NCBI GenBank assembly: GCA_014803435.1
Contig: JACYFD010000004.1
Span: 186,001-250,000, forward strand
DNA from: Cellulosimicrobium terreum
GTDB taxonomy: Bacteria; Actinomycetota; Actinomycetes; Actinomycetales; Cellulomonadaceae
Direction: 5' to 3'
Length of the DNA stretch: 64,000 bases
How positions within the stretch are numbered: position 1 is the stretch's first letter; every line of letters starts with the position of its first letter. This document shows positions 49,265-56,296 of this stretch, piece by piece. The notes beneath the pieces were generated by a model. That model ran no database searches and had not been told where the DNA came from. It worked only from the letters and a program-made list of their open reading frames with translations. Position numbers and translations under genes: made by a program.

Positions 49265-49305
49265 AGGCCGCGGAGTCCATCTACGGACCCGCGGCCTTCG
49301 TGTCT
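49265..49305 (+). terminator. Attenuator terminator in the whiB7 leader
   Basis: AGGCCGCGG-GTCC (49265-49278, one bulged A) pairs with GGAC-CCGCGGCCT (49285-49297): 13 bp and a six-base loop, followed by the T-rich TCGTGTCTCT. It starts 17 bases after the leader-peptide stop and 120 bases before whiB7. Confidence 0.75.
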
Positions 49306-49340
49306 CTCGAGCACGATCGCCGGTGAGGAACACCCGCGTC

Positions 49341-49409
49341 TCCCGTCTCTTCTGACGGGACCGCTGTCCTCGGGTCCTGTGACGACGACGTTCACACCCA
49401 CGACAGGAC
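49341..49409 (+). promoter_or_regulatory. Two further hairpins before the whiB7 start
   Basis: TCCCGTC (49341-49347) pairs with GACGGGA (49354-49360), and GTCCTGT (49374-49380) pairs with ACAGGAC (49403-49409) just upstream of the CTGGAGG ribosome site (49414-49420). They may be anti-termination or translation-control structures. Confidence 0.45.
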
Positions 49410-49424
49410 ATCACTGGAGGAATC

Positions 49425-49850
49425 GTGCGGCTCACCGCGCTGCTCGACAACATCACTGCCCAGGGCGGATCCGGCCCCTGGGTACCCCATCAACCCTTGG
49501 CCACCCCGCTGCGTGCACAGGACTCCGCGGAGTTCGAGCGACTGCTCGCCGGGCTGCTCCCGTGCCGCACCAACGACCCGGAGCTGTGGTTCGCGGAACG
49601 GACCGCAGAGGTCGAGGAGGCCAAGTCGCTGTGCCGCACGTGCCCCCTCGTCGAGGGCTGCCTCGCCGGTGCTCTCGACCGCCGAGAGCCCTGGGGCGTC
49701 TGGGGCGGCGAGGTCTTCGTGGACGGAGTCGTCGTCGCGCGCAAGCGCGGCCGCGGCCGTCCGAGCAAGGCCGAGGTCCTCGCCCGCCAGGCGCAGGAGG
49801 CCGCGCTCGCCGGCGCCGAGCGGTCAGCCGACGACCGTGCCGTCGCCTGA
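49425..49850 (+). CDS. whiB7: WhiB7 transcriptional activator of intrinsic drug resistance
   Basis: A 141-residue Wbl Fe-S protein that activates antibiotic-resistance genes together with the primary sigma factor. The four cluster ligands are Cys47 (LLPCRTND), Cys70 and Cys73 (CRTC) and Cys79. The Wbl G-W-G turn is EPWGVWGGE (about 88-96), and the C-terminal AT-hook RGRGRPSK (108-115) identifies WhiB7 rather than other Wbl types. GTG start with CTGGAGG upstream. The C-terminus is longer than usual and its last 27 bases overlap the ThiF-like gene tail-to-tail. Confidence 0.95.
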   Translation: MRLTALLDNITAQGGSGPWVPHQPLATPLRAQDSAEFERLLAGLLPCRTNDPELWFAERTAEVEEAKSLCRTCPLVEGCLAGALDRREPWGVWGGEVFVDGVVVARKRGRGRPSKAEVLARQAQEAALAGAERSADDRAVA

Positions 49851-50924
49851 CCTGCGGGCGCCGGTCGCGGCGACGGACGGCACACCACCGGCGAGGGGTG
49901 TGCCGTCCGGAGGCGCACTCGTGAGGTCGCCGCACCCGCAGGCGGGATGGCGGCTCGTCCCGCGCAGCCGCGGCACCGCATCGGGAGCGGCGATCTCGAT
50001 GCAGGCCGTGGCTGTGCGGGGCATGGACCCGTCGATGGCCGTCAGCACCTGACCTGCCGCGACGGCGGCGGCGACCGACGCGAGGACCGCCTCCTCGTGC
50101 TCCGCGCCACCTGCCTCGCGCAGCTGGTGCGAGACCTGCGGCCAGCACGGGTCCGCGTCCTGCCGGTGCAGGTCGAGGCACCGCACGCAGGGGTCCAGCC
50201 CGGGTCGGACGTACGGTCCGACCAGCACGTCGGCCTCCCGCACCACGACGGACAGGTGCGGCACCCCGTCCCCCACGAGCTCGCGGAGCCGCACGGGGTC
50301 CGCGACCCGGTGCTCCACCACGACGACGACGTCCGGGCCCGCTCCGGTGCACGTCGCGATCCCCGGAGCCACCTCCTCCACGGAGCGCCGCAGCGCCACC
50401 TCGCGCGACGCCCCGACGTCCCGCAGCCGGAAACCGCCCAGTCCGACGTCGCTCGCCAGGACCGGAGCCGGGTCGTGCAGGGTGAGGGTCCCGATCCCGC
50501 TCGTCGCGAGCGTGGTCGCGAGCGAGGCGCCGATCCGACCGAGACCCACGACGCCGACCACCGCGCGGGCGCGGGCGGCGAGGACGCGGTGCCCGGCGCC
50601 GTCGGCCCGCAGCGCGTCGAGGACCGCCAGCTCTGCCTCCCCGCCCCCGGGCGCCGGGCCCACCCGCCGCCGCCGGCGTCGCCCGACCAGCACCCCGGCG
50701 TCGTCCAGGAGACGCAGGAGGCTCTCGCGCCGCTCCACCGGCGGCGTCGGCCGGTCGAGCGGTGCGTGGCGGGCGGACGCGCCGAGGGTCTGCAGCCAGC
50801 GTTCCTCCTCCGGGGCGAGGCCGACGACCCGCACGGCCCACCGCGGGTCGGTGCCGAACTGGAGCTCACCCGGGCCGCGCCGCAGCACGGGGGCGTGGTG
50901 GCGCGGTGCGCGCGGGACCGGCAT
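49824..50924 (-). CDS. ThiF/E1-like protein with zinc cysteines
   Basis: A 366-residue protein of the ThiF/MoeB superfamily as found next to whiB7 in many actinobacteria. The nucleotide-binding loop is VVGVVGLGRIGASLATTLATSGIGTLTLHDP (about 120-150), followed by the zinc pairs CVRCLDLHRQ (near 247) and ACGCGD (near 337). The catalytic Cys of ubiquitin-like E1 enzymes cannot be located with confidence. Relatives are called TOMM precursor leader-binding or ThiF proteins, but no RiPP precursor or cyclodehydratase lies nearby. Basic insert GRRRRRRVG near 79-87. Role unknown. Confidence 0.82.
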   Translation of the reverse strand: MPVPRAPRHHAPVLRRGPGELQFGTDPRWAVRVVGLAPEEERWLQTLGASARHAPLDRPTPPVERRESLLRLLDDAGVLVGRRRRRRVGPAPGGGEAELAVLDALRADGAGHRVLAARARAVVGVVGLGRIGASLATTLATSGIGTLTLHDPAPVLASDVGLGGFRLRDVGASREVALRRSVEEVAPGIATCTGAGPDVVVVVEHRVADPVRLRELVGDGVPHLSVVVREADVLVGPYVRPGLDPCVRCLDLHRQDADPCWPQVSHQLREAGGAEHEEAVLASVAAAVAAGQVLTAIDGSMPRTATACIEIAAPDAVPRLRGTSRHPACGCGDLTSAPPDGTPLAGGVPSVAATGARRSGDGTVVG

Positions 50925-51077
50925 GGTTCCTCCTGGGTGGCGGTGGAGCCACGGCGCCCCGGGACCGACACGTCAGCGTGGCACGGGGGAGGTGTCGCCC
51001 GACGGTTGTCCACAGGCAGGGCGGGCGGAAGTGCGGCTCGATCGGCGTGGGACCTGCCGCCGGGGACCCGGGACCGG

Positions 51078-51083
51078 TACGGT
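51078..51083 (+). promoter_or_regulatory. -10 box (TACGGT) of a leaderless metallopeptidase gene
   Basis: TACGGT, then six bases, then GTG at 51090. Confidence 0.6.
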
Positions 51084-51089
51084 GCGACC

Positions 51090-51638
51090 GTGGTCCGGGA
51101 GACGGTCGTGGAGGTCCGGCGGAGCCGCCGGCGCAAGAGCACCGTGAGCGCTTACCGCGACGGCGATCGCACCGTCGTGGCCATTCCCGCGCGCTTCACC
51201 CGCGAGCAGGAGCGCGAATGGGTCCAGCGCATGCTCGCCCGGCTCGCGGACTCCGAGCGTCGTCGTCGCCCGTCCGACGACGAGTTGGCCACCCGCGCGA
51301 GCGAGCTCTCGGAGCGCTACCTCGACGGGCGAGCGCGACCCGCGTCGGTCCGCTGGTCCGCCAACCAGGACCGTCGCTGGGGGTCGTGCACGCTGATCGA
51401 CGGGTCGATCCGCATCTCGACGCGCGTGCGCGGCATGCCTGCCTGGGTGCTGGACTACGTGTTGCTGCACGAGCTCGCGCACCTGCTCCACGCGGGGCAC
51501 GGCCCCGGGTTCTGGAAGCTCCTCGAGGCCTATCCGCGCACCGATCGCGCGCGGGGGTTCCTCGAGGGCGTGTCGTTCGCCCGCGACTCTGTTCCCTGCG
51601 AGGACGACGTCGACGGCGAGGAGGACACGTCCGCGTGA
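51090..51638 (+). CDS. YgjP/WLM-type metallopeptidase
   Basis: A 182-residue zinc peptidase-like protein. The zinc site is HELAHLLHAGHGPGFWKLL (HExxH with a third His, near 126-144), preceded by the family segment VRWSANQDRRWGSCTLIDGSIRISTRV. The N-terminal strand VVRETVVEVRRSRRRKSTVSAYRDGDRTVVAIP is typical of the YgjP family. The GTG at 51090 was chosen from the six-base -10 geometry; the open frame extends far upstream over the antisense of the ThiF-like gene and is rejected. Confidence 0.9.
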   Translation: MVRETVVEVRRSRRRKSTVSAYRDGDRTVVAIPARFTREQEREWVQRMLARLADSERRRRPSDDELATRASELSERYLDGRARPASVRWSANQDRRWGSCTLIDGSIRISTRVRGMPAWVLDYVLLHELAHLLHAGHGPGFWKLLEAYPRTDRARGFLEGVSFARDSVPCEDDVDGEEDTSA

Positions 51639-51680
51639 CGTGAGGAGACCGGGCGGGTCGTCACGCGGACGTCGTCAGGC

Positions 51681-53195
51681 TCAGCCCGCGGGCCGGTCGC
51701 CCTCCTCTGGCGCCTCCGGGGCGTCCGTCCCGGCGGCAGGGCCGCCCTGCGGACCTTCGGCGCTGCGGAAGATCTCCTCGAGCGCGCGGTCGACGTCCGC
51801 CTCCTCCGCGCGCTCGGCGTCGCGTCGGGACTCGTAGCCGGCGGGGTCGTCGAGGTCCGCCCCGTCCGGAAGCAGGTCGGGGTGGTCCCACACGGCGTCG
51901 CGCGCGGTCTGGCCGGACGTGCGCGCGATGTGCGTCCACAGCGCCGCGGCGTCGCGCGAGCGCCGGGGCCGCAGCTCCAGCCCGACGAGCGTGGCGAACG
52001 TCCGCTCGGCCGGTCCGCCCGCGGCACGGCGTCGGCGGAGCATCTCCCGCAGGGGGACGACGTGGGGCAGGTGCGCCGCGCCGGCGGTCGCCGTGACCTC
52101 GTCCACCCAGCCCTCGACGAGCGCGAGGGTCGTCTCCAGCCGCAGGAGCGTCGCCTGCTGCTCGGGCGTGTTCTGCAGCCCGAACACCCCGCCTGACAAC
52201 GCGCCCTGCAGCGCCGCGGTGTCCGCGAGGTCGACGTCGCGCAGCTGGGACTCGAGCTCCTCGAGGTCGATCGTGATGCCGCGCGCGTACGCGTCGACGA
52301 GCCCGTGCAGGTGTCCGCGCAGCCACGCGACGTGCGTGAAGAGCCGGGCGTGCGCGACCTCGCGGAGCGCGAGGTAGAGCCGGACCTCCTCCACCGGGAC
52401 GTCGAGCCCGTCGGCGAACGCGGCGACGTTCGTCGGCACGAGCACGGTGGCGGGCTCGTCGAGCAGCGGGATGCCGACGTCCGTCGCGCCGAACACCTCG
52501 CGCGACAGCGTCCCGGCGGCCTGGCCCACCTGCATGCCGAACACGGCCGACCCGAGGCGGCGCATGAGGGCCGTCGGGTCGGCGCCGGGGGCGGTCCCGG
52601 CGGGAAGGCCCGGGAGGGTGAAGCCGATCCCGGGGACGTCCCCGGTGTCGCCGGGAAGGTCCGGGAGCTGGTCGCGCAGGACCGTGGCGAGCGCCTCGGC
52701 GACCGACGCCGCGACCGGGGCCACGAGCGTGTTCCACGCGGGCAGCGTGGCCTCGACCCACTCGGACCGGCTCCACGCCTTCGCACGCCCGCCCGCCGGC
52801 GGGAGGTCGGTCGCCGCGTCGAGCCACAGCTCGGCGACGGACAGCGCCTGGGTCGCGTCACGGGCCTGCGCGCCGCTCAACGACGGGTCGCCCTCGGCCA
52901 CGGCCACCTGGCGGGCGACGTCGTGCGACACGTCCGTGTTGACCGGGCCGTCGGTCGGCGTCGCCAGCAGACGCTGGACCTGGGCGAGGACGTGCTGCAC
53001 GAGCTGGGGGTCCGCACCTGCGGCGCCAGGTGCTGCGAGAGCGGCAGGGTCGAACCCGCGCTCGCGGAGCTCGCGCAGCGCGGCGTCCGCGTCCGCGCCG
53101 AGCATCTGGCGCAGCAGGTCCTCGAACCCCTTGTCCCACGGGGTCTCGCCGTCGCCGTTGCCAGGGGCTCGGTCGTCGGGGGGCAGGCTGCTCAT
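51681..53195 (-). CDS. DUF2342 (zinc-metalloprotease-annotated) protein
   Basis: A 504-residue protein of the actinobacterial DUF2342 family conserved beside the PDZ-Lon/UPF0182 genes (mycobacterial Rv3195 relatives). Landmarks: WDKGFEDLLRQML at the N-terminus, MQVGQAAGTLSREVFGATDVGIPLL (near 222) and YLALREVAHARLFTHVAWLRGHL (near 272). Databases label it a zinc metalloprotease, but there is no HExxH; REVAHARLFTH has two His in another spacing, so the activity is doubtful. The C-terminal 60 residues are acidic and disordered. GAGGAG lies before the ATG. Confidence 0.87.
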   Translation of the reverse strand: MSSLPPDDRAPGNGDGETPWDKGFEDLLRQMLGADADAALRELRERGFDPAALAAPGAAGADPQLVQHVLAQVQRLLATPTDGPVNTDVSHDVARQVAVAEGDPSLSGAQARDATQALSVAELWLDAATDLPPAGGRAKAWSRSEWVEATLPAWNTLVAPVAASVAEALATVLRDQLPDLPGDTGDVPGIGFTLPGLPAGTAPGADPTALMRRLGSAVFGMQVGQAAGTLSREVFGATDVGIPLLDEPATVLVPTNVAAFADGLDVPVEEVRLYLALREVAHARLFTHVAWLRGHLHGLVDAYARGITIDLEELESQLRDVDLADTAALQGALSGGVFGLQNTPEQQATLLRLETTLALVEGWVDEVTATAGAAHLPHVVPLREMLRRRRAAGGPAERTFATLVGLELRPRRSRDAAALWTHIARTSGQTARDAVWDHPDLLPDGADLDDPAGYESRRDAERAEEADVDRALEEIFRSAEGPQGGPAAGTDAPEAPEEGDRPAG

Positions 53196-53264
53196 CGGGA
53201 CTCCTCACGGTAGCGTCGGGACTCACCGTAACCACGATCGAGCACCGAGAACGGGGGCTGGGCC

Positions 53265-54320
53265 ATGCCGGGGTCCGAGGTTCGCTCACGGCGCAGCGCG
53301 GTCGAGGGTGACGGGCCGGTCGTGGTGGTCGGTGCGGGCCAGGTCGCAGGCCTCCTGCGCGAGAGCCTCGCGGCGACCGGACCGGAGGCGCGACCCCCCG
53401 GGCCGGCGGACGTGCCTGACGTCGACGAGCCACCCTGGGGGCACGGTGTGCGCCATCTGGTGGTCGTCGTGCCTGCCGGCGAGCTCGGCACCGGACGGAC
53501 GTCGTCGGCACCCGAGGAGAGGGACGGGCTCGTCGAGCGCGCCGCGACACTCGGTGCGGCAGCGCGCGAGCACGGGGTCGAGCACGTCGTCGTGGTGACG
53601 TCGGCCGTCGTCCACGGCGCCACGGCGGACCGCGGGCCGATCGACGACGACGACGCACCCGAGCCGGGCGCGACCGGGCTCGCGGGCGACCTGCGGGCGT
53701 TCGAGGACGCGCTCGCGGCCGGGCTCGACGACGTCCCGCTCGCGGTGGTCCGCCCTGCGGTGGTGGTGGGTCCCGGCGTCGACACGATCTTCACGCGTCA
53801 CCTCGAGGCGCCACGGCTGCTCACGGTGCGGGGGGCGGAGCGCACGTGGCAGCTGCTGCACACCGACGACCTCGTGGAGGCGGTGCGTGTCACGCTCGAC
53901 CGGCGGCTGACGGGTGTGCTCACGGTGGGTGCGCTGCGCGACGGCGCGCCCGACGAGCTGGCGACGGAGACGGTGGCGGCGGCCGCCGGGCTGCGCACCG
54001 TCCAGCTCCCCGCCACGACCGCCTTCGGCATCGCGGAGCGGCTGTACCGGGTGGGGGCGCTGCCGTCGCCCGCGAGCGACCTCGCGTTCGTCGTCTACCC
54101 CTGGACGGTCACCGCGCGGCGCCTGCACGACGCCGGGTGGGAGCCTCGGTGGTCGGGCGACGAGGCCCTCGAGGTGCTCCTCACCCAGGTCCGCGGCCGT
54201 GTGACGGTCGGAGGCCGACGGTTCGGCGGCCGCGACGCCGCGGCGCTGGGAGCCGCCGGGGCGGCGGTGGCCGTCGTCGCGACCGCCGCCGTGTGGCGCC
54301 GTGCGCGGGCCGGGCGCTGA
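53265..54320 (+). CDS. NAD-dependent epimerase/SDR-like protein
   Basis: A 351-residue Rossmann-fold protein. The nucleotide loop is VVVVGAGQVAGLL (about 18-30), a variant GxGxxG; VVVTSAVVHGA carries the usual Ser, VVRPAVVVGPG the downstream proline motif and LLHTDDLVEAV the segment typical of extended SDRs. The Tyr-xxx-Lys pair is not evident, so it may bind nucleotide without dehydrogenase activity. The C-terminus has one hydrophobic helix (about 325-345). It lies in the conserved block with the PDZ-Lon protease. Confidence 0.8.
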   Translation: MPGSEVRSRRSAVEGDGPVVVVGAGQVAGLLRESLAATGPEARPPGPADVPDVDEPPWGHGVRHLVVVVPAGELGTGRTSSAPEERDGLVERAATLGAAAREHGVEHVVVVTSAVVHGATADRGPIDDDDAPEPGATGLAGDLRAFEDALAAGLDDVPLAVVRPAVVVGPGVDTIFTRHLEAPRLLTVRGAERTWQLLHTDDLVEAVRVTLDRRLTGVLTVGALRDGAPDELATETVAAAAGLRTVQLPATTAFGIAERLYRVGALPSPASDLAFVVYPWTVTARRLHDAGWEPRWSGDEALEVLLTQVRGRVTVGGRRFGGRDAAALGAAGAAVAVVATAAVWRRARAGR

Positions 54321-54377
54321 CGTCGACGTCGACGCCGCTGGGACGAGGTGTCGCCCCGATCGGGGGATGATGTCCCG

Positions 54378-55517
54378 GTGAGCGAACCGACGCCCTTCGA
54401 GGCCTACCTCGTCGACGACGAGGAGCCGACCCCTCCCGTGACCCGCCGTGCCCTGACCTTCGGGGTGTCCCTGCTCGCGACGACCCTGCTGCTCGCGGTG
54501 CTCGCGGTGCTGCCCGCGCCGTACGCGGTGCGGGCCCCGGGGCCGACCGAGGACACGCTCGGCCAGCAGGGCGGGACCCCGCTCATCTCGATCGCGGGTG
54601 CCGAGACGTTCGACTCGTCGGGCGAGCTGCGCCTGACGACGGTCTCGGTCGCGGGCGGCCCGGGGTACCCGGTGAACCTCGGGCAGGTCGTGCAGGCCTG
54701 GTTCACGCCGTCGCGCTCCGTCCTGCCCGTGGAACAGATCTTCCCCACCGGCCGGACCAAGGAGGAGACCGAGGAGCAGGGCCAGGCGGAGATGATCTCC
54801 TCGCAGGAGAACGCGACGGTCGCGGCGCTCACCGAGCTCGGGTACGAGGTGCCCGCGACCCTCACCGTGCAGGGTGCGAGCCCCGGGACGGGGGCGGAGG
54901 GCGTCGTCGAGGAGGGCGACGTCATCGTGTCGGTGGACGGCGACGAGATCGTCACGTACCAGGACCTCATCGACGACCTCGACGCGACGCGGCCGGGTGC
55001 CGACGTGACCCTCGGCGTGCTGCGCGACGGCGCCGAGCAGGACCTGACCGTGACGACCACCGACGTCGACGGGACGACGGTCCTCGGCGTCTTCATCGAC
55101 CCGGAGTTCGAGTTCCCCGTCGACGTGACGATCCAGATCGACGACATCGGCGGGCCCAGCGCCGGGACGATGTTCGCGCTCGGCATCGTCGACAAGCTCA
55201 CGCCCGAGGACGAGGCGGACGGCGTGACGATCGCCGGCACGGGCACCATGAGCGTCGAGGGCGACGTGGGCCCGATCGGCGGGATCCAGCAGAAGATGTA
55301 CGGGGCGCTGCGGGACGGCGCGACGTGGTTCCTCGCACCCGCAGGGAACTGCGGCGAGGTCGTGGGCAACGTCCCCGACGGGTTGCAGGTCGCACGTGTC
55401 GCGACGCTCGCCGAGGCGCGCGACGCGATGACCGCGATCGGTGCCGGTGACGGCGGCACGCTCGCGACGTGCGACGGCTCGGACGCCGTCTCGGCCGAGC
55501 CGCACCGCGGGGGGTAG
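54378..55517 (+). CDS. PDZ and Lon-type (S16) membrane serine protease
   Basis: A 379-residue membrane-anchored protease: N-terminal helix (about 28-48), a PDZ domain (about 140-230, with VEEGDVIVSVDGDEI) and a C-terminal Lon protease domain with the catalytic Ser261 in GGPSAGTMFALGI and Lys306 in GIQQKMYGA, 45 residues apart as in Lon. Gene order DUF2342, PDZ-Lon, UPF0182 is conserved in actinobacteria. GTG start six bases after GATGAT (54366-54371). Confidence 0.92.
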   Translation: MSEPTPFEAYLVDDEEPTPPVTRRALTFGVSLLATTLLLAVLAVLPAPYAVRAPGPTEDTLGQQGGTPLISIAGAETFDSSGELRLTTVSVAGGPGYPVNLGQVVQAWFTPSRSVLPVEQIFPTGRTKEETEEQGQAEMISSQENATVAALTELGYEVPATLTVQGASPGTGAEGVVEEGDVIVSVDGDEIVTYQDLIDDLDATRPGADVTLGVLRDGAEQDLTVTTTDVDGTTVLGVFIDPEFEFPVDVTIQIDDIGGPSAGTMFALGIVDKLTPEDEADGVTIAGTGTMSVEGDVGPIGGIQQKMYGALRDGATWFLAPAGNCGEVVGNVPDGLQVARVATLAEARDAMTAIGAGDGGTLATCDGSDAVSAEPHRGG

Positions 55518-55555
55518 CCGCCGGGCCAGCCGGACCCCGCCGGCCCCGAGGGGTC

Positions 55556-56179
55556 TCAGTCCTCGAACGTCGCCGCCAGCGCCGCGACCAGCCCGGGCAC
55601 GAGGTCAGGGCCGGACGCGACGTCCGTCGCGACGTCGTGCGCCCGCGACCGCACCGCGCACCAGCTCTCGCCGCCGCGCAGCACGCCCACGGCGATCCGC
55701 ACGTCCTGGCGGTCCGGGTGGTTGGCGAGCCGCTCGACCGCCTCCTGCGGGTCGTCCGGCAGGGCCTCCTCGGCGGCCGGCGGCAGGACGATGCGCTCGA
55801 CGACGAGCGCGACCCCGTCGACGCCCGGCGGCCACGCGACCCGGGCGAGCGCGTCCTCGAGGTCCCCGTCGACGGCGAAACCCTCCTGCTCGACCGAGAG
55901 CAGGTGGTGCGGGTCCGCCGTGGCGGTGGTCACGACGCCGGGCGGCAGCCGGTCGGCCAGGCTCGGGTCCGACGCGAGCGCGGCGGCCGTGCCGACCAGC
56001 GCGAAGAGCCGCGGTGGAGCGTCCCAGCCGGCGTCCGAGGCGTGGACCTCGACCTCGTGGACGGCGACGGCGAGGCCCCGGCGGGCATCGGTCATCGCGG
56101 CGCCCGCGGCGACGGGCCGGTCGGGCGGCGTGGCGGGCTGGTCTGGAGACGTCGAGCGTCCCGGCACGGATTCGTCCAT
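55556..56179 (-). CDS. PPA1309-family protein
   Basis: A 207-residue protein matching the uncharacterised actinobacterial PPA1309 family: AVHEVEVHASDAGWDAPPRLFALVGTAAAL near the start of the domain (about 38-67), HHLLSVEQEGF, and VALVVERIVLPPAAEEALP. The C-terminal CAVRSRAHDVATDVASGPDLVPGL segment is conserved. The first 28 residues are low complexity. ATG six bases after GACGAT (minus strand 56186-56191). Divergent from UPF0182. Function unknown. Confidence 0.88.
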   Translation of the reverse strand: MDESVPGRSTSPDQPATPPDRPVAAGAAMTDARRGLAVAVHEVEVHASDAGWDAPPRLFALVGTAAALASDPSLADRLPPGVVTTATADPHHLLSVEQEGFAVDGDLEDALARVAWPPGVDGVALVVERIVLPPAAEEALPDDPQEAVERLANHPDRQDVRIAVGVLRGGESWCAVRSRAHDVATDVASGPDLVPGLVAALAATFED

Positions 56180-56185
56180 GGGCCT

Positions 56186-56191
56186 ATCGTC
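56186..56191 (-). promoter_or_regulatory. -10 box (GACGAT) of the leaderless PPA1309 gene
   Basis: On the minus strand GACGAT, then six bases, then the ATG at 56179. Confidence 0.55.
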
Positions 56192-56296
56192 GCACCGCCG
56201 CCGGAGCACCGTTTCGTGGGAACCTTGGACCAGGGTCGGGCGTTGTGCCCGCAGAACCCTTGTCTTGACGCTCGACGCAAAGAGGTAGAACCCACC

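Noticed and set aside
49824-50924. RiPP (TOMM) cluster around the ThiF-like gene
   Set aside because: No YcaO/SagB-like gene or precursor peptide near it; the gene is part of a conserved housekeeping neighbourhood. The 51-codon frame before whiB7 fits a leader peptide better.
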